Source: Cladocopium goreaui (taxonomy: Eukaryota > Sar > Dinophyceae > Suessiales > Symbiodiniaceae). Taken from it: DNA of 64,000 bases. Position 1 is the first letter of the stretch. Each line of letters begins with the position of its first letter. The stretch lies in contig CAMXCT020001791.1 of assembly GCA_947184155.2 (NCBI GenBank), positions 242,501 to 306,500 on the forward strand. The letters run 5' to 3'. A program made the position numbers and the translations under genes. The notes under the pieces are model-generated. The model had not been told where the DNA came from and did not search any database. It saw only the letters and a program-made list of their open reading frames with translations. This document shows positions 14,284-24,100 of this stretch, in pieces.

Positions 14284-16026
14284 ATTTATATATATATATA
14301 TGTGTGTAAATGCATATGCATATTTACATATACATCTATCATATTGGCTTATCTACATTCAATAAAATGTAGCTAAACCGATATTAATGTGTACATATAT
14401 ATATATATATATGGTTTACATATTGAATGTATTAAATTTGTGTATGCGTGTTGATGTAGAATGTCATGCAGTGTTATATAATGAAATGTAACGTAACGTA
14501 ACGTAATGTCATGCATGCATGCATGCATGTGTGTGAATCTACGTAATTATGCAGGTGCATAGCAATGCATAGCATATATTGTCGAATGGGCTCATAATTA
14601 TATAGAAAATTATGCCGCATCCATAATCATCCATAATCAATGGGTTTGATTTGGGCCTAGCCAGAAAGCATTTTTGTTGGGCCTAGTCTCCGTCTTCAAC
14701 TGCCCTTCCGGCACGTGTCGCTTCAAAGCCGCCGCATCGGTATCTTCCCCCGTTTGCACTGGCTTCACATAGGTCACGGGGCGCCCCAGAGTGGCCGCAA
14801 AGTGGCACAGGGCGGCGCTCACCACGGTTTTGCCAACGTCGGTGTTGGCACCGTAGATCAAAAATTCCTGGATGATTGGGGCATTGCTCTCCCCCCGAAC
14901 CAACCAACCCCCTTTTCATGAGTTTGGATGAGGAAGACTACGTTCCAACTATACGTGTGCGTGATTAGTTGGGGTCCCTATATTATATACTGTAAGTCTA
15001 TGCAGTCATAAATATTCATTGGTTGGATGGTAAGCAATCAAATATAGGGAGATTGATTAAAATTGATCAAGCATAGGGGTATCATCCATCAACATTTATA
15101 GAACCTTCGGAGAAAAAACTGGCAGCAAAGCACCGAAAGTCGGATTTTTTTTTTGTGGCTCAAAACCCTTTGTAGCGTGGTGAATATCAAAATTGCTGAT
15201 CGGTTGATATGGGTTGCTATGAATGCTCCTGCCCCATGCGGCATCATGGGCTTTAACCCATCCCGACATTGAGCCCCCTAAACGCAACACGCTTGACCCA
15301 TTTCACGATTCGAAGTTTGTTGGGATGTGATTTCCCCATTGGGAAGCCAAGTTCCACAGAAAAAAGCAACATTCTTGAAGGTTGAAGAAAGCTACTTTGA
15401 GGTACAAATCCTATGGGAAACGCAACGTTAGCAGCAAGCTGGCAGCAGGAACCCGCCAGCAGTTTCAAGAGGATCATTTAGAGTTAGAGCCGTACTGCCG
15501 GAGAACACACTCACAAGCTAAACCCAGCAGCATCTGGCATCTACAATTTCTCAACTATAGGATAATAAAACACGATAAAAGGCCATATCCGACATGTAGG
15601 AAATATGCAATTACGCTAGAAAAGGCGATAATTTGTAACTGCTGATGACATACGCCCCACCATGCCCCACCCAAACGCAACATGGAGCGACTGTCCATGA
15701 CTTTCCTGCACCGACTTCTGCACCTGACTCTGGTTTTATGGGTTTGAGTACCAAGCAACACCGGTTTCAGGCAATTTCAACTCCCAGGGACAACTTGAAC
15801 TCTAACTTGGACAACTTACTATGTAGAGCAATGTCATACATCCAAATTCCGATTATACCACCTATTTCTGGTGAAATTTGGGGGTGGTTTACTGTTAATG
15901 CTTTACCAACAGTACCAACCATGACCAGTTTTACCACGCCGGCCAGGTCTCATTTCCAGTGGCCACTGAACGAGTGGCGACTCGGGCAAATCTCCGCAGC
16001 ACACAGCGCGGAGTGAAGTTTCTCAT
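4913..16026 (-). CDS. bioDA: Bifunctional dethiobiotin synthetase / DAPA aminotransferase (BioD-BioA fusion), 3' end not found
   Basis: This fusion catalyses two biotin steps: KAPA to DAPA (BioA, SAM- and PLP-dependent) and DAPA to dethiobiotin (BioD, ATP and CO2). Twelve exons keep phase: 16026-15967, 14867-14715, 13996-13943, 12065-11957, 11425-11301, 11028-10813, 10359-10123, 9028-8945, 7935-~7868, 7426-7276, 5824-5716 and 5001-4913, about 485 codons. Exon 1 is an Arg-rich, acid-free presequence ([20 protein letters not shown]) that looks mitochondrial. The BioD part has the P-loop [13 protein letters not shown], and DIYAPLGLP...VGDPKLGG like plant BIO3. The BioA part has [44 protein letters not shown] and LLIFD, closer to bacterial BioA than to plant BIO1. 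Acceptors are AG|G; donors are GT or GC, with GA likely at exons 4 and 12. The exon 9 end is uncertain, since the conserved YWA and a standard donor cannot both be kept. The exon with the PLP lysine was not found. Confidence 0.9.
6556..6840. repeat. TA microsatellites and degenerate family B repeat in a bioDA intron
   Basis: A degenerate family B end (ACTTGGTGGTTCTGAAG) lies at about 6558. TA tracts follow at 6671-6690 and 6792-6813. No coding signal is visible. Confidence 0.35.
7012..7107. repeat. Hairpin repeat bounded by CCATAGGATCCATG, copy 1
   Basis: The repeat starts CCCATAGGATCCATG and ends CATGGATCCTATGGG, with a shared interior (GGGGGTATATTGATGGGAT). A second copy lies at 23073-23170. 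This is a single-hairpin intron repeat, copy 1 in bioDA and copy 2 in bioB. Confidence 0.6.
7124..7216. mobile_element. Family A hairpin repeat, left end missing
   Basis: The interior AACTAACATAGC...CACTATAAATGG and the right end AACCAGAGGGTA match family A. The left TACCCTCTGG end is absent or diverged. It lies in a bioDA intron. Confidence 0.6.
9147..9278. mobile_element. Family A hairpin repeat, diverged copy
   Basis: The copy runs from TACCCTAAATGGTAA to TTTACCAGAGGATA with the family interior (ACTAACATAGCTAC, TGGTGGATCTTTCCATA). It lies in a bioDA intron. Confidence 0.6.
12106..12390. repeat. GAT/GTT trinucleotide microsatellite
   Basis: About 285 bp of (GAT)n interspersed with GGT, GAC and GTTT variants, in the bioDA intron just upstream of the 12065-11957 exon. 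No ORF interpretation is supported. Confidence 0.85.
13020..13075. repeat. Short palindrome (ATGATAGACTATGG arms)
   Basis: The arms ATGATAGACTATGG and CCATAGTCTATCAT flank about 22 bp and form a strong hairpin. It lies in a bioDA intron between the 13996-13943 and 12065-11957 exons. Confidence 0.5.
13380..13870. repeat. Degenerate tandem repeat (ATTACTAACC unit)
   Basis: Imperfect tandem units of CATTACTAACCATT and ATTAACCATC fill most of this stretch. A family B element interrupts them at 13683-13780. Non-coding, within a bioDA intron. Confidence 0.6.
13683..13780. mobile_element. Hairpin MITE-like repeat, family B (diverged)
   Basis: The copy starts ATTGGTGGTTTCAACCCC and ends GGTTCCGAACCACCAGCCAG. 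The interior reads GAAAGTCAGATTGGATCATC. It belongs to the same family as 2743-2844. Confidence 0.55.
14040..14420. repeat. ACATT and TA simple repeats
   Basis: Tandem ACATT/ACATA units (14055-14170) are followed by long (TA)n and TATTTATA tracts to 14420. They lie in a bioDA intron just upstream of the 13996-13943 exon. Confidence 0.7.
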
Positions 16027-16962
16027 GGCGCAGAGTAGCAAAGGCAACAAGCCATGAGCAAAATTGATGGGATGCAAATCTTGCTGGCTTGACAGTCTTA
16101 GATAGTCTTAGTGGGACGAATATATGGATATAAATGATTTAAATGATATAAATGAATATAAATGATAATTTTACCAAACTTCAAGACAGAAAGCATAAAC
16201 ATCTACGTGCGTGGCTTTAGTCCATGGGATCATATGAGATCCGAATGGACATTTAGAGCTGGAGAAAGCAACCATGCAGTGCATTTGCTGGTGGTTTGTC
16301 CCTTTCCAACTTCGTTGAACGATTTCAAGACAAGTATGGCAATCCCAAAAAACATAGAAAATTAATATATCCCCTATTTAAGCAGGATTTTACTTTATTA
16401 TCTTTTCGGCGGTTGATAAAACCTTTTCTGGGTGCCTTCCAAACACCACATGTCTCATAGGCTGATGGCTGCAGCCCCGTTCATATGAAAGACCCTGCCT
16501 GACAGCATGGTTTAATACGGGATGATGAAACCACATATCTGGGACCAATTATGGGGTTATTAATATTCTAGGTTGAAGGGATTACTCTAATCAATTGTAG
16601 CAAGACCTTGGTTTTTGGGAAGGTTAGTGAGGGTGTAAGACCTAAGATAGCAAAATTGAGGGGCCTTCTGCAGCCTACTCCACTCATCCCAGCATCTTGC
16701 ATGAATATGGTTCTGGAGAAACAAGATTGCCAAATGGGCAGCTCTTACGGGGATTGCCTACCCCGATATATTTCAGTTGCGCAACGCTGCTTTCTTGGAT
16801 TTCCCAATGTCAAACACACCACACCCAGCGTGCTTAAATACCAAGCGCTAGTGCGATACCCATTTACCCCTTAGGCAATGCTGTTGCTTTAGCCGGCCCC
16901 CGAAATTGTTCGGCAATTTCACCACAGATCAAAGATTTGCCTGTCTTCCAAAACCCTATGAA

Positions 16963-17042
16963 CTTGTTGTATTACAACTTGTTGTATTACAACTTATCAT
17001 TGATCGAACCTCGCGGCTTGAGTTGTAATACAACAAGTTGTT
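16963..17042. repeat. Inverted repeat (AACTTGTTGTATTACAACT)
   Basis: AACTTGTTGTATTACAACTT appears on the left, with a second overlapping copy. The reverse complement AGTTGTAATACAACAAGTTG lies about 40 bp further right. This is a strong stem-loop in the region upstream of bioDA. It may be a small element or a replication/transcription structure. Confidence 0.5.
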
Positions 17043-17204
17043 TTTTCCTTCCTACTGTACGTGCTTTTAACCAACACCCACTGTCAAAAAAGGTTTGGGA
17101 ATACTACTTTGGGTTGGTCTCCCGCTATTCATCAACATGGGTGGCCAGCTCCTGTTGAAAAAAACATCCTTCTGGAAAATCAATTTCGTGGTGAGAACAT
17201 GATT

Positions 17205-17320
17205 TGCCCTCTGGTAAACGTTTACATAGCTATGGAAAGATCCACCATGCTATCAATCGGTAAATCCACCATTTCTATGGGCCATGGCATCAATAGCTAT
17301 GTTAGTCATTACCAAGGGTA
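17205..17320. mobile_element. Hairpin MITE-like repeat, family A
   Basis: The copy runs from TGCCCTCTGGTAAACG to TTACCAAGGGTA, with the variant interior GGAAAGATCCACCATGCTAT also seen at 32776 and 33231. It is intergenic. Confidence 0.65.
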
Positions 17321-17749
17321 AATCCCATATCCCATTGAATCACTATAAAACCCAATTTTCAATAGCTTTTTGTATAGTTTACCGTTTACCAATGGGTGGT
17401 TCTTATGTTTCTGACCTGATAGAACTTCTGGTGCTGCCAAATGGTTCTGGAGAGGGGATGTCATGATGTATGGCGCAGAGTCAGCTCGGAGGAGATGCAA
17501 TTTATAGTTATGGCAAGTTATGTCAATACATTTATACAGTATATATATATATATATAAACATATTACACACACATATATATGTATATATGTATATAAATA
17601 TATATAAAAGCACAGAATCCCCAAAATCTAGGAAAAAAAACAAAATGTTTGATTGAGAAGCTCGCAGAGGGCACCCCATTAGGTGCATTAGCTGCATTAG
17701 GTGCATGTGCACCCCAATTAAAAACACCCTCGGCCCCCTTGGCCATAAA

Positions 17750-17950
17750 TTGATTTCAAAGCCTCGCTTATCCTTTTAATTTGAAGGAACATCAATTGAA
17801 AGTAAATTGGTGTCAATTGAAATCCTTGCTTATCCTGTGGATTTAAAAAAGATCAATTGAAAGTAATTTGATTTGAATTGGAACCCTGGCGTTTCCTTTA
17901 GATTTAAAAGGAAAATCAGTTGAAAGTAAATTGATTTCAATTGAATTCTT
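17750..17950. repeat. Three tandem ~64-bp units
   Basis: The motif TCAATTGAAAGTAAATTG recurs three times at about 64-bp spacing, each unit preceded by a TTATCC/TTTCC...TTTAAA segment. It is a diverged tandem triplication in intergenic DNA. Confidence 0.55.
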
Positions 17951-18844
17951 AAATCTCATGAATCGCATGTTTATTTTTTTTAACTTGTCACTATTTGGGG
18001 GGGACAACCTTCTCATGGAGCTAAACCTTCTGGGGGGAGGGGTTTATTAATACGAACTTGACATTAGGTGGTGTCGGGTTACCTGGGCGCAACTTTTGCC
18101 TGGGTTCCTGGGCTATTCAATGATTACCCCAAATAACCTAGCCCTTTCCTTATGAAAAATCTAAGTGGTTAATCATTGAAGCATACTTAGTAGCAAGTTG
18201 GGCTATTCAATGACCCCAAAGTTTTTTCTACCCCTAAACCCTGAAAAAATCTCAGTGCTTCACCTAGCCGCATAGCCACCACCCATCAAATCAAGGATTG
18301 GAGACTCCAGATGCCCTATGAGTTTTGCCTTTTAGGAAAAAGCGACTTTGCTTGGTAAAAGGTGCCTTCTGATGTTTCCCCAGCGTAATTTCAACAACAT
18401 TTGGCCTCCTGCAGTTTCTTTTGCCAAAGGAGTTTCTAGGCATATGTATATGTATATATATACATATACATATATCTATAATCTATATATATATATGTAT
18501 ATATATATTATATATATATTATATATATATATATCATATCTATATGTGACTATATGTGTATTATACCGTATACCTTAATCCATAAGCAAGAACTATCGTC
18601 ATTCCTTCTTGGTTCACTCTCTCACAGCAAAATCACGCCCACGATTCCGACCCCCAACCTTCGATTTCTATCCAAGACAGTGACAACACAGTAAAAGTTA
18701 GGAACACAATTCGATATGATATGGAACCCCCTGGTCATGGGATCCTGGAATCGCAAATGGTTATTTTTTCTATCCAAATTTTGGAGCCATGATTGAGGTG
18801 CCATGTTCCCGGAAGAGTTTCTGCCCCGGCCACCGTTTTCCACT

Positions 18845-19834
18845 TCACTTCGAAGCCACCTCTTCAAAAATATGCTGGTACTGTTCTTTCTTACAGTAGG
18901 TCTCACGGCAGTAGATCACATCACACTGGTAATTCCCCATGGCACAGGCTGCCATGGCGTAGTTCTTGGCGTCTGCCGCAGTGAACTCCTTGCCGGGTAA
19001 CGGGGGGGCGCCTGCACTACGCCAGCCGTTGGGAACTGGAAAGAGCTCGTCGCACATGACTTGGGCCTCGTCCAAGGTGGTGTTCAAAGTGACCTGGTCA
19101 TTGTGGCAAAAGCCCATGTAGGCACCTTGCTGCTGGGCCCTCATCAAACACAGGATCTGAAGGGGATTTACCCACCCCCCGAAAGAAGACCCCCTGATGA
19201 TAGCTGGTTCAGAAGCCCTTTTTAGGGGTTGTTGGTGCGTAAGAAGCCCGTGCTCCATGTCAAACCCCCTATTATTGAGGGCTTGACCTTTGGGGTGATC
19301 GGTTAAATCGGACAGAGAAATCGATGGGGATCATCCTCCCATTCGTGGTGAGAGCAAGAAAAAGTGTGAAACTACAAGCCAAGAACAATAGGTCGCATCG
19401 GTTTCATCCAAGGGGTGCCTTGCGACACTGTATTCAAACATGGTTTGTGCATAAGCCAGCAGATCTTTCTTCACCAAACACTGCAAGACCGCAGTGTTGT
19501 AGTAGGATGGGTCAGAATAGCACCAAGAAGCAACATTGACACCATTTGGACCTGCCATTTGTGCTTCATTTTCTTGGCGGCTTTTCAGCTGACCCGTGTT
19601 GTTGAGACAATCGAAGGGTTCCAAGCACATGAATGGCGCCAGCACGCAGGCAGCTGGTACCCACCACTCGTGCGGATTTCCCAAGAAGCCTCGTTTCAAG
19701 CCGGAGGCCGAGCTGTGCGACTGGAGATACTGCCCACTCTGAAGGAAACTTGCACCATGCTGCCATTCCTCGCAGTCATCCGCTAAGCATATGGAAAGCA
19801 CTGTAAGCAGAGAAAAAACCAAAGCCCGCCACAT
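18845..19834 (-). CDS. Secreted cysteine-rich protein, function unknown
   Basis: There are two exons, 19834-19387 and 19125-18845. They are joined in phase by a GT donor (TAT T|GT) and a CAAG|GTGCC acceptor, giving 242 residues ending EEVASK and a TGA stop. Residues 1-18 form a clear signal peptide (MWRALVFSLLTVLSICLA). The mature part holds more than ten cysteines, many in short motifs (AACVLAPFMC, CAMGNYQC, VIYCRETYC), and no membrane segment, which suggests a disulfide-rich extracellular or vacuolar protein. An AG occurs about 10 bases upstream of the ATG and could accept a spliced leader. I do not recognise the family. The gene sits between bioB and bioDA on the same strand, with nothing to suggest a role in biotin metabolism. 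Confidence 0.75.
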
Positions 19835-21112
19835 CCGCAGGGGCTAGACTCGTGGAATGAAAACTGAGCCCAAACTTCGGACAAACCAAAGATATGGCAA
19901 GCTATCAACACATTTCCAACATTTTCCAACCATCGGTCCGAAAAGAGCTCTGTCCAAACATGATACTTCCCGACTGCCCACTGGAACATAGTGGAACTGA
20001 CAAGATGAAAGGCGCGTTTTGGCGTCCTCAACTCTAAGGCAACGTGCCGCGCTGTGCGAAGGCACCCACGGCGTGACCGGCCAGTCGGCCGTTTTTTATT
20101 CAAAAATCATATGATCCGAAGCTGCCCAGCTCAGTTCTGGTGGAACACTGAAAATTGAAGTTGAATCATGTTGAACCTCAAAACGCTATATAGATAGATA
20201 TATATATATATCTATGATAGTAGCTATGGAAAATCACCGCTGTGCCAAATTACCGCAATGTATTGACTGACAGCGACTGGTTCCCCCTTTTTCTTGAAGT
20301 TGGACAAAGTTAGTAACAGTTTCATTCGTTCAATACAAACAGCACCATGCTCAACAGCGTAGCTCTGTTGAGCAAACTTCGGATGGGCAGGCCACCCACA
20401 CGATCCTGCGTGTCCTGTAAACAAACTAAAGCAAAAAATATACAGTACCTTGGAGAGCACGAGGCTATAGTTCAGGCATCCCAGTCATGGTAATTTGTTG
20501 AAGTTCGCCAGATTCACCACGTTTGGCGAATTATACCATGGATCTTTGTAGTGTTGCTATGGATCCTTCTTCAGAGAATCATGCGCATAGTCAACATGAT
20601 CATATTTATTTCTATTTCCGGTCAGCTCTTTGACTGACGTGTCACAGGCCCTGCAATGGCCCACTCACATCCAGCACGTCACCAGCCCAGCAATCAAGCT
20701 CTCCGCAACTCAGCTAAACCTCCTGGAACTGAAGAATGTTTAGAGAATTGCACGTGTTCAGCTGGTTAAAAAAACAATACTTACTTTTATATAATAATAA
20801 TATATAGTATATAATATATATACTACATATATATATATATATAAAATACATATATCATCATATAACCACAACTGATCTATATAAACACCTCTGTCTGACA
20901 CCGCCACAAAGAAAAAAAACATGTATACATAGGTTTAGCGACCACTGTCAAGGCATGTCCGACCCCGAATATTGTGAGCTTGGGAGTCATCATGTAATAA
21001 ACACAAGAAATACCCCCAAACATCGGGATTTCCTGGAAAATACCATGTTTTTCCCCCCTGTTTTTTCTATGTTTACCCTACTTTCCCTCTGAAAAACTCC
21101 AGCGGCTCCACC
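19835..21112. other. Intergenic region between bioB and the secreted-protein gene
   Basis: This 1.3-kb stretch holds TA repeats (20190-20215, 20790-20845) and no exon I can support. Small ORFs here lack splice-consistent partners. Confidence 0.5.
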
Positions 21113-24100
21113 TTAAAAGGCCACCTCCCGTGGCCCTTCACCGCGCGCACGCGCTGCGGCCATCATCGCTGCATCCGCCGGCTGCGCCAAGTCCTCGTCC
21201 TTGAGCTCGGCGGGGCGCAGGTGTGCCGTGTTGCCGCTGAAGGGTTTCTTGCCTCGGTCGGTCTGAAGGGTCAATTGAAACACGACGTGATTAATGGCGA
21301 TTTTTAGGGGGATTACCATCTGGTTATGACTAACATAGCCATGGAAAATCAACATTTTTAATAGGTAATCTTTCTATAAATGGACCATTTTCCATGTCTA
21401 TGTTAAATTACCAGAGGGTAATTATATAATCAAGCCCTTACGTTTTCTTTTTAAACAAAACATGATTCATTGCATTGGGCTTAGGCTACAGGATTTTTTT
21501 TTGCCATCAAATGTAGGGGTTTCCTTGCCAATTTTCTCTAAATTCATATCAATCCATACATTTTATGGTGATTATGGTGAGTTGAGCTGTGGTGATTTGA
21601 GGTTTTTAGCAATGTTGTGAAAAAAATCATGGATTTTATAATGGATTATAATGGATTATAATGGATGGGTATGATTTAACAATGATGGTTATTTTGGGGA
21701 AAAACAAGCCACTGTATATACAAAACATCGTTCGAGCAAAAAACAACACAATATGGATCAATATGGTGCATAATATCCAACAATGTCCATTGAGGTGACT
21801 AATTCGTTAAGTCATCGACTGTGTAAAAAACATATATGAAGAACATCATTGCATTCTTCTGAACGGTGGAATTTCTGTGGATCTATGGGTCCTATCATCC
21901 TCCATGATCCAATAGACAATGATGACAATGATGGATGCTTTGATGGTGAATCCTTGGGGAAAAAAAAACAGCAAATATGCCAGGGACAACCAGCACCAAT
22001 GATCGCCGGGACTAACCGAAGTTTTGGGCTATCCCATGAGCAAACGAAGAACCCGGTACCCTCTGGTAAACAGTCCCAAAAAACTATGCAAAGATCCACC
22101 ATTTTCAATGAGTAAATCCACTATTTCGATTGGGTCATTTTCAAGTTCGCAAACTGTTAGTCAATACCATTTAGGGTACCCTCTGGTAAACTAACATAAC
22201 TATATTATGGAAAATCACCATTTAGTTCGTGGATTTTCCCATGAAAAATGGTGGATCTTTCCATAGTTTTTTGTTAGTTTACCATTTGGGGTAATCAATT
22301 TGCGATGAACATGAATCAACCTGAGTGCCTCAACGATTCGATAAGTTGACTTGGATGAACCTAAGGTCATTTTGGGAATCTTCCACTACTCCAAACATAT
22401 CCAACCATCATTTACAGTCATCTAATTGTGAGTTCACTATGATTACTATCTCTTACTATAATTATTAATTATCATTAATTATCCATAATCTTGGGCCCCC
22501 TGAGCAAAAGGGACATGAAGGACGCACTTTGGCAAGTGACCCTTGAGCCCCAGGACCTCAAACATCGCTGCATCCTGAGCGCTTGCTCGAAAGATCGCGA
22601 GATGAACACCCTACAGCTGGAATAGATTGGAAGACGGCGAGAAAAAGATGGAACATGAATGGAGGATCAAGTATTACATGTCGAAACATGTTGGAACCTC
22701 AAAACATCAAGAATTTTGGTCACTTTAGATAGCCTCTGGTAAACTAACATAGCTATGGAACATCACCAATTATATCTGGGTAAATCAAAAAAAACAAACA
22801 AACAAACTAACTAACTAACTAACTAACTAACTGGGCCATTTTCAGTAGCTATATCATATCTGTTAGTCATTGCCAGGGATATCTCCAGCGATATCGGATG
22901 GATTTCGACTGACCATTTCGACCTCGGAGAACTTGGGGTTGGCCGTGGTCAGCAGCTTGTCACCGGTGAAGATGGAGTTGGCGCCACAGAGGAACATCAT
23001 CGCCTGCGCCTACGAGCCGGGCGGGCCGTTAAAGTCACGTTTTTTTTGTTTAAAAAAAAACACCCTCTATAGCCCATAGGATCCATGGTGCTGGTATATT
23101 AATGCTAACATAAAGGGGGTATATTGATGGGATCCATGTTACCATATATAGCAGCACCATGGATCCTATGAGTAGGGTATGTCCTCATTCACTGGGTTAT
23201 AAGATGGTTATGAGTTATTACATGTTATTACATGTCATTACTGTAAGTAACAGTTCTTGACCGTTAAGATCATGTATATGTTATGTCAATATATCCCTGG
23301 TTGGTGGTTGACCTACCCCTCTGGAAACATATTAGTCAGTTGGGATTATTATTCCCAATATATATATATATATATATATGGAATAAATAAACATGTTCCA
23401 AACCACCAACCAGATCCCATAGCTATCATAGCATTGGGTTTACTATTGGGTTTGTAATTGGGTTTACCACATTAACTGGGTCATCGTTTGGTTATCGAAT
23501 GTTATTCACCATGTACGACTTACGAACTTAGATGCGCATCCCAGTGGGTTGTTTTGTTAGATCTATCCCATTTCATCTTGATGACGAGTGACTGGAACAT
23601 ACTGGAACTGGATCCTGAGAATTCACGAGATGTCATCAGACATAATATAGCTGTGCCACATAGATGAAAAAAAGCATAAGAAAACAGTAGCACCCTTGTT
23701 TATACCATAAAAATGCTACACTTCAATATGCCATAAAGATGTGCCATAGATATGCTACTGTTTTCTTTATGCTACTGTTTTTTATACCATGAAATGCCAT
23801 AAAGATGTTACACTTCAATACCTTCAATGGGATGTTGTTTCAGGAGACACTCCGTTCGCGACGAACCTCCTGTGAAAACTCCATGCGTCCAGCCGAAAGT
23901 CTCACCATCGAATGGGGCATCACCTGACGGGTTCACCCGACTCGGCCCCAGCGGTGACTGGGGTCCCAACTTTTGGGGGTGAAGTTGCACATGGTTGCCT
24001 TTAAATTTATATACGCGTTTCAATTGCTGCCTCTGCCTATACGCGATGGAGATATAATTGAAGTTGATAAAGAAGTTAAAGTCTGGTTGGACTCTGAGTA

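Larger units (their letters stand above)
16027..18844. other. Intergenic region between the secreted-protein gene and bioDA
   Basis: I see no supportable exon here. It holds a hairpin at 16963-17042, a family A repeat (17205-17320), TA tracts (17540-17605 and 18445-18545), and a triplicated 64-bp repeat (about 17750-17950). The short ORFs read through microsatellites. The bioDA 5' end and any spliced-leader acceptor should lie just right of 16026; candidate acceptors such as CAGCAAG occur some tens of bases upstream of the ATG. Confidence 0.5.
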
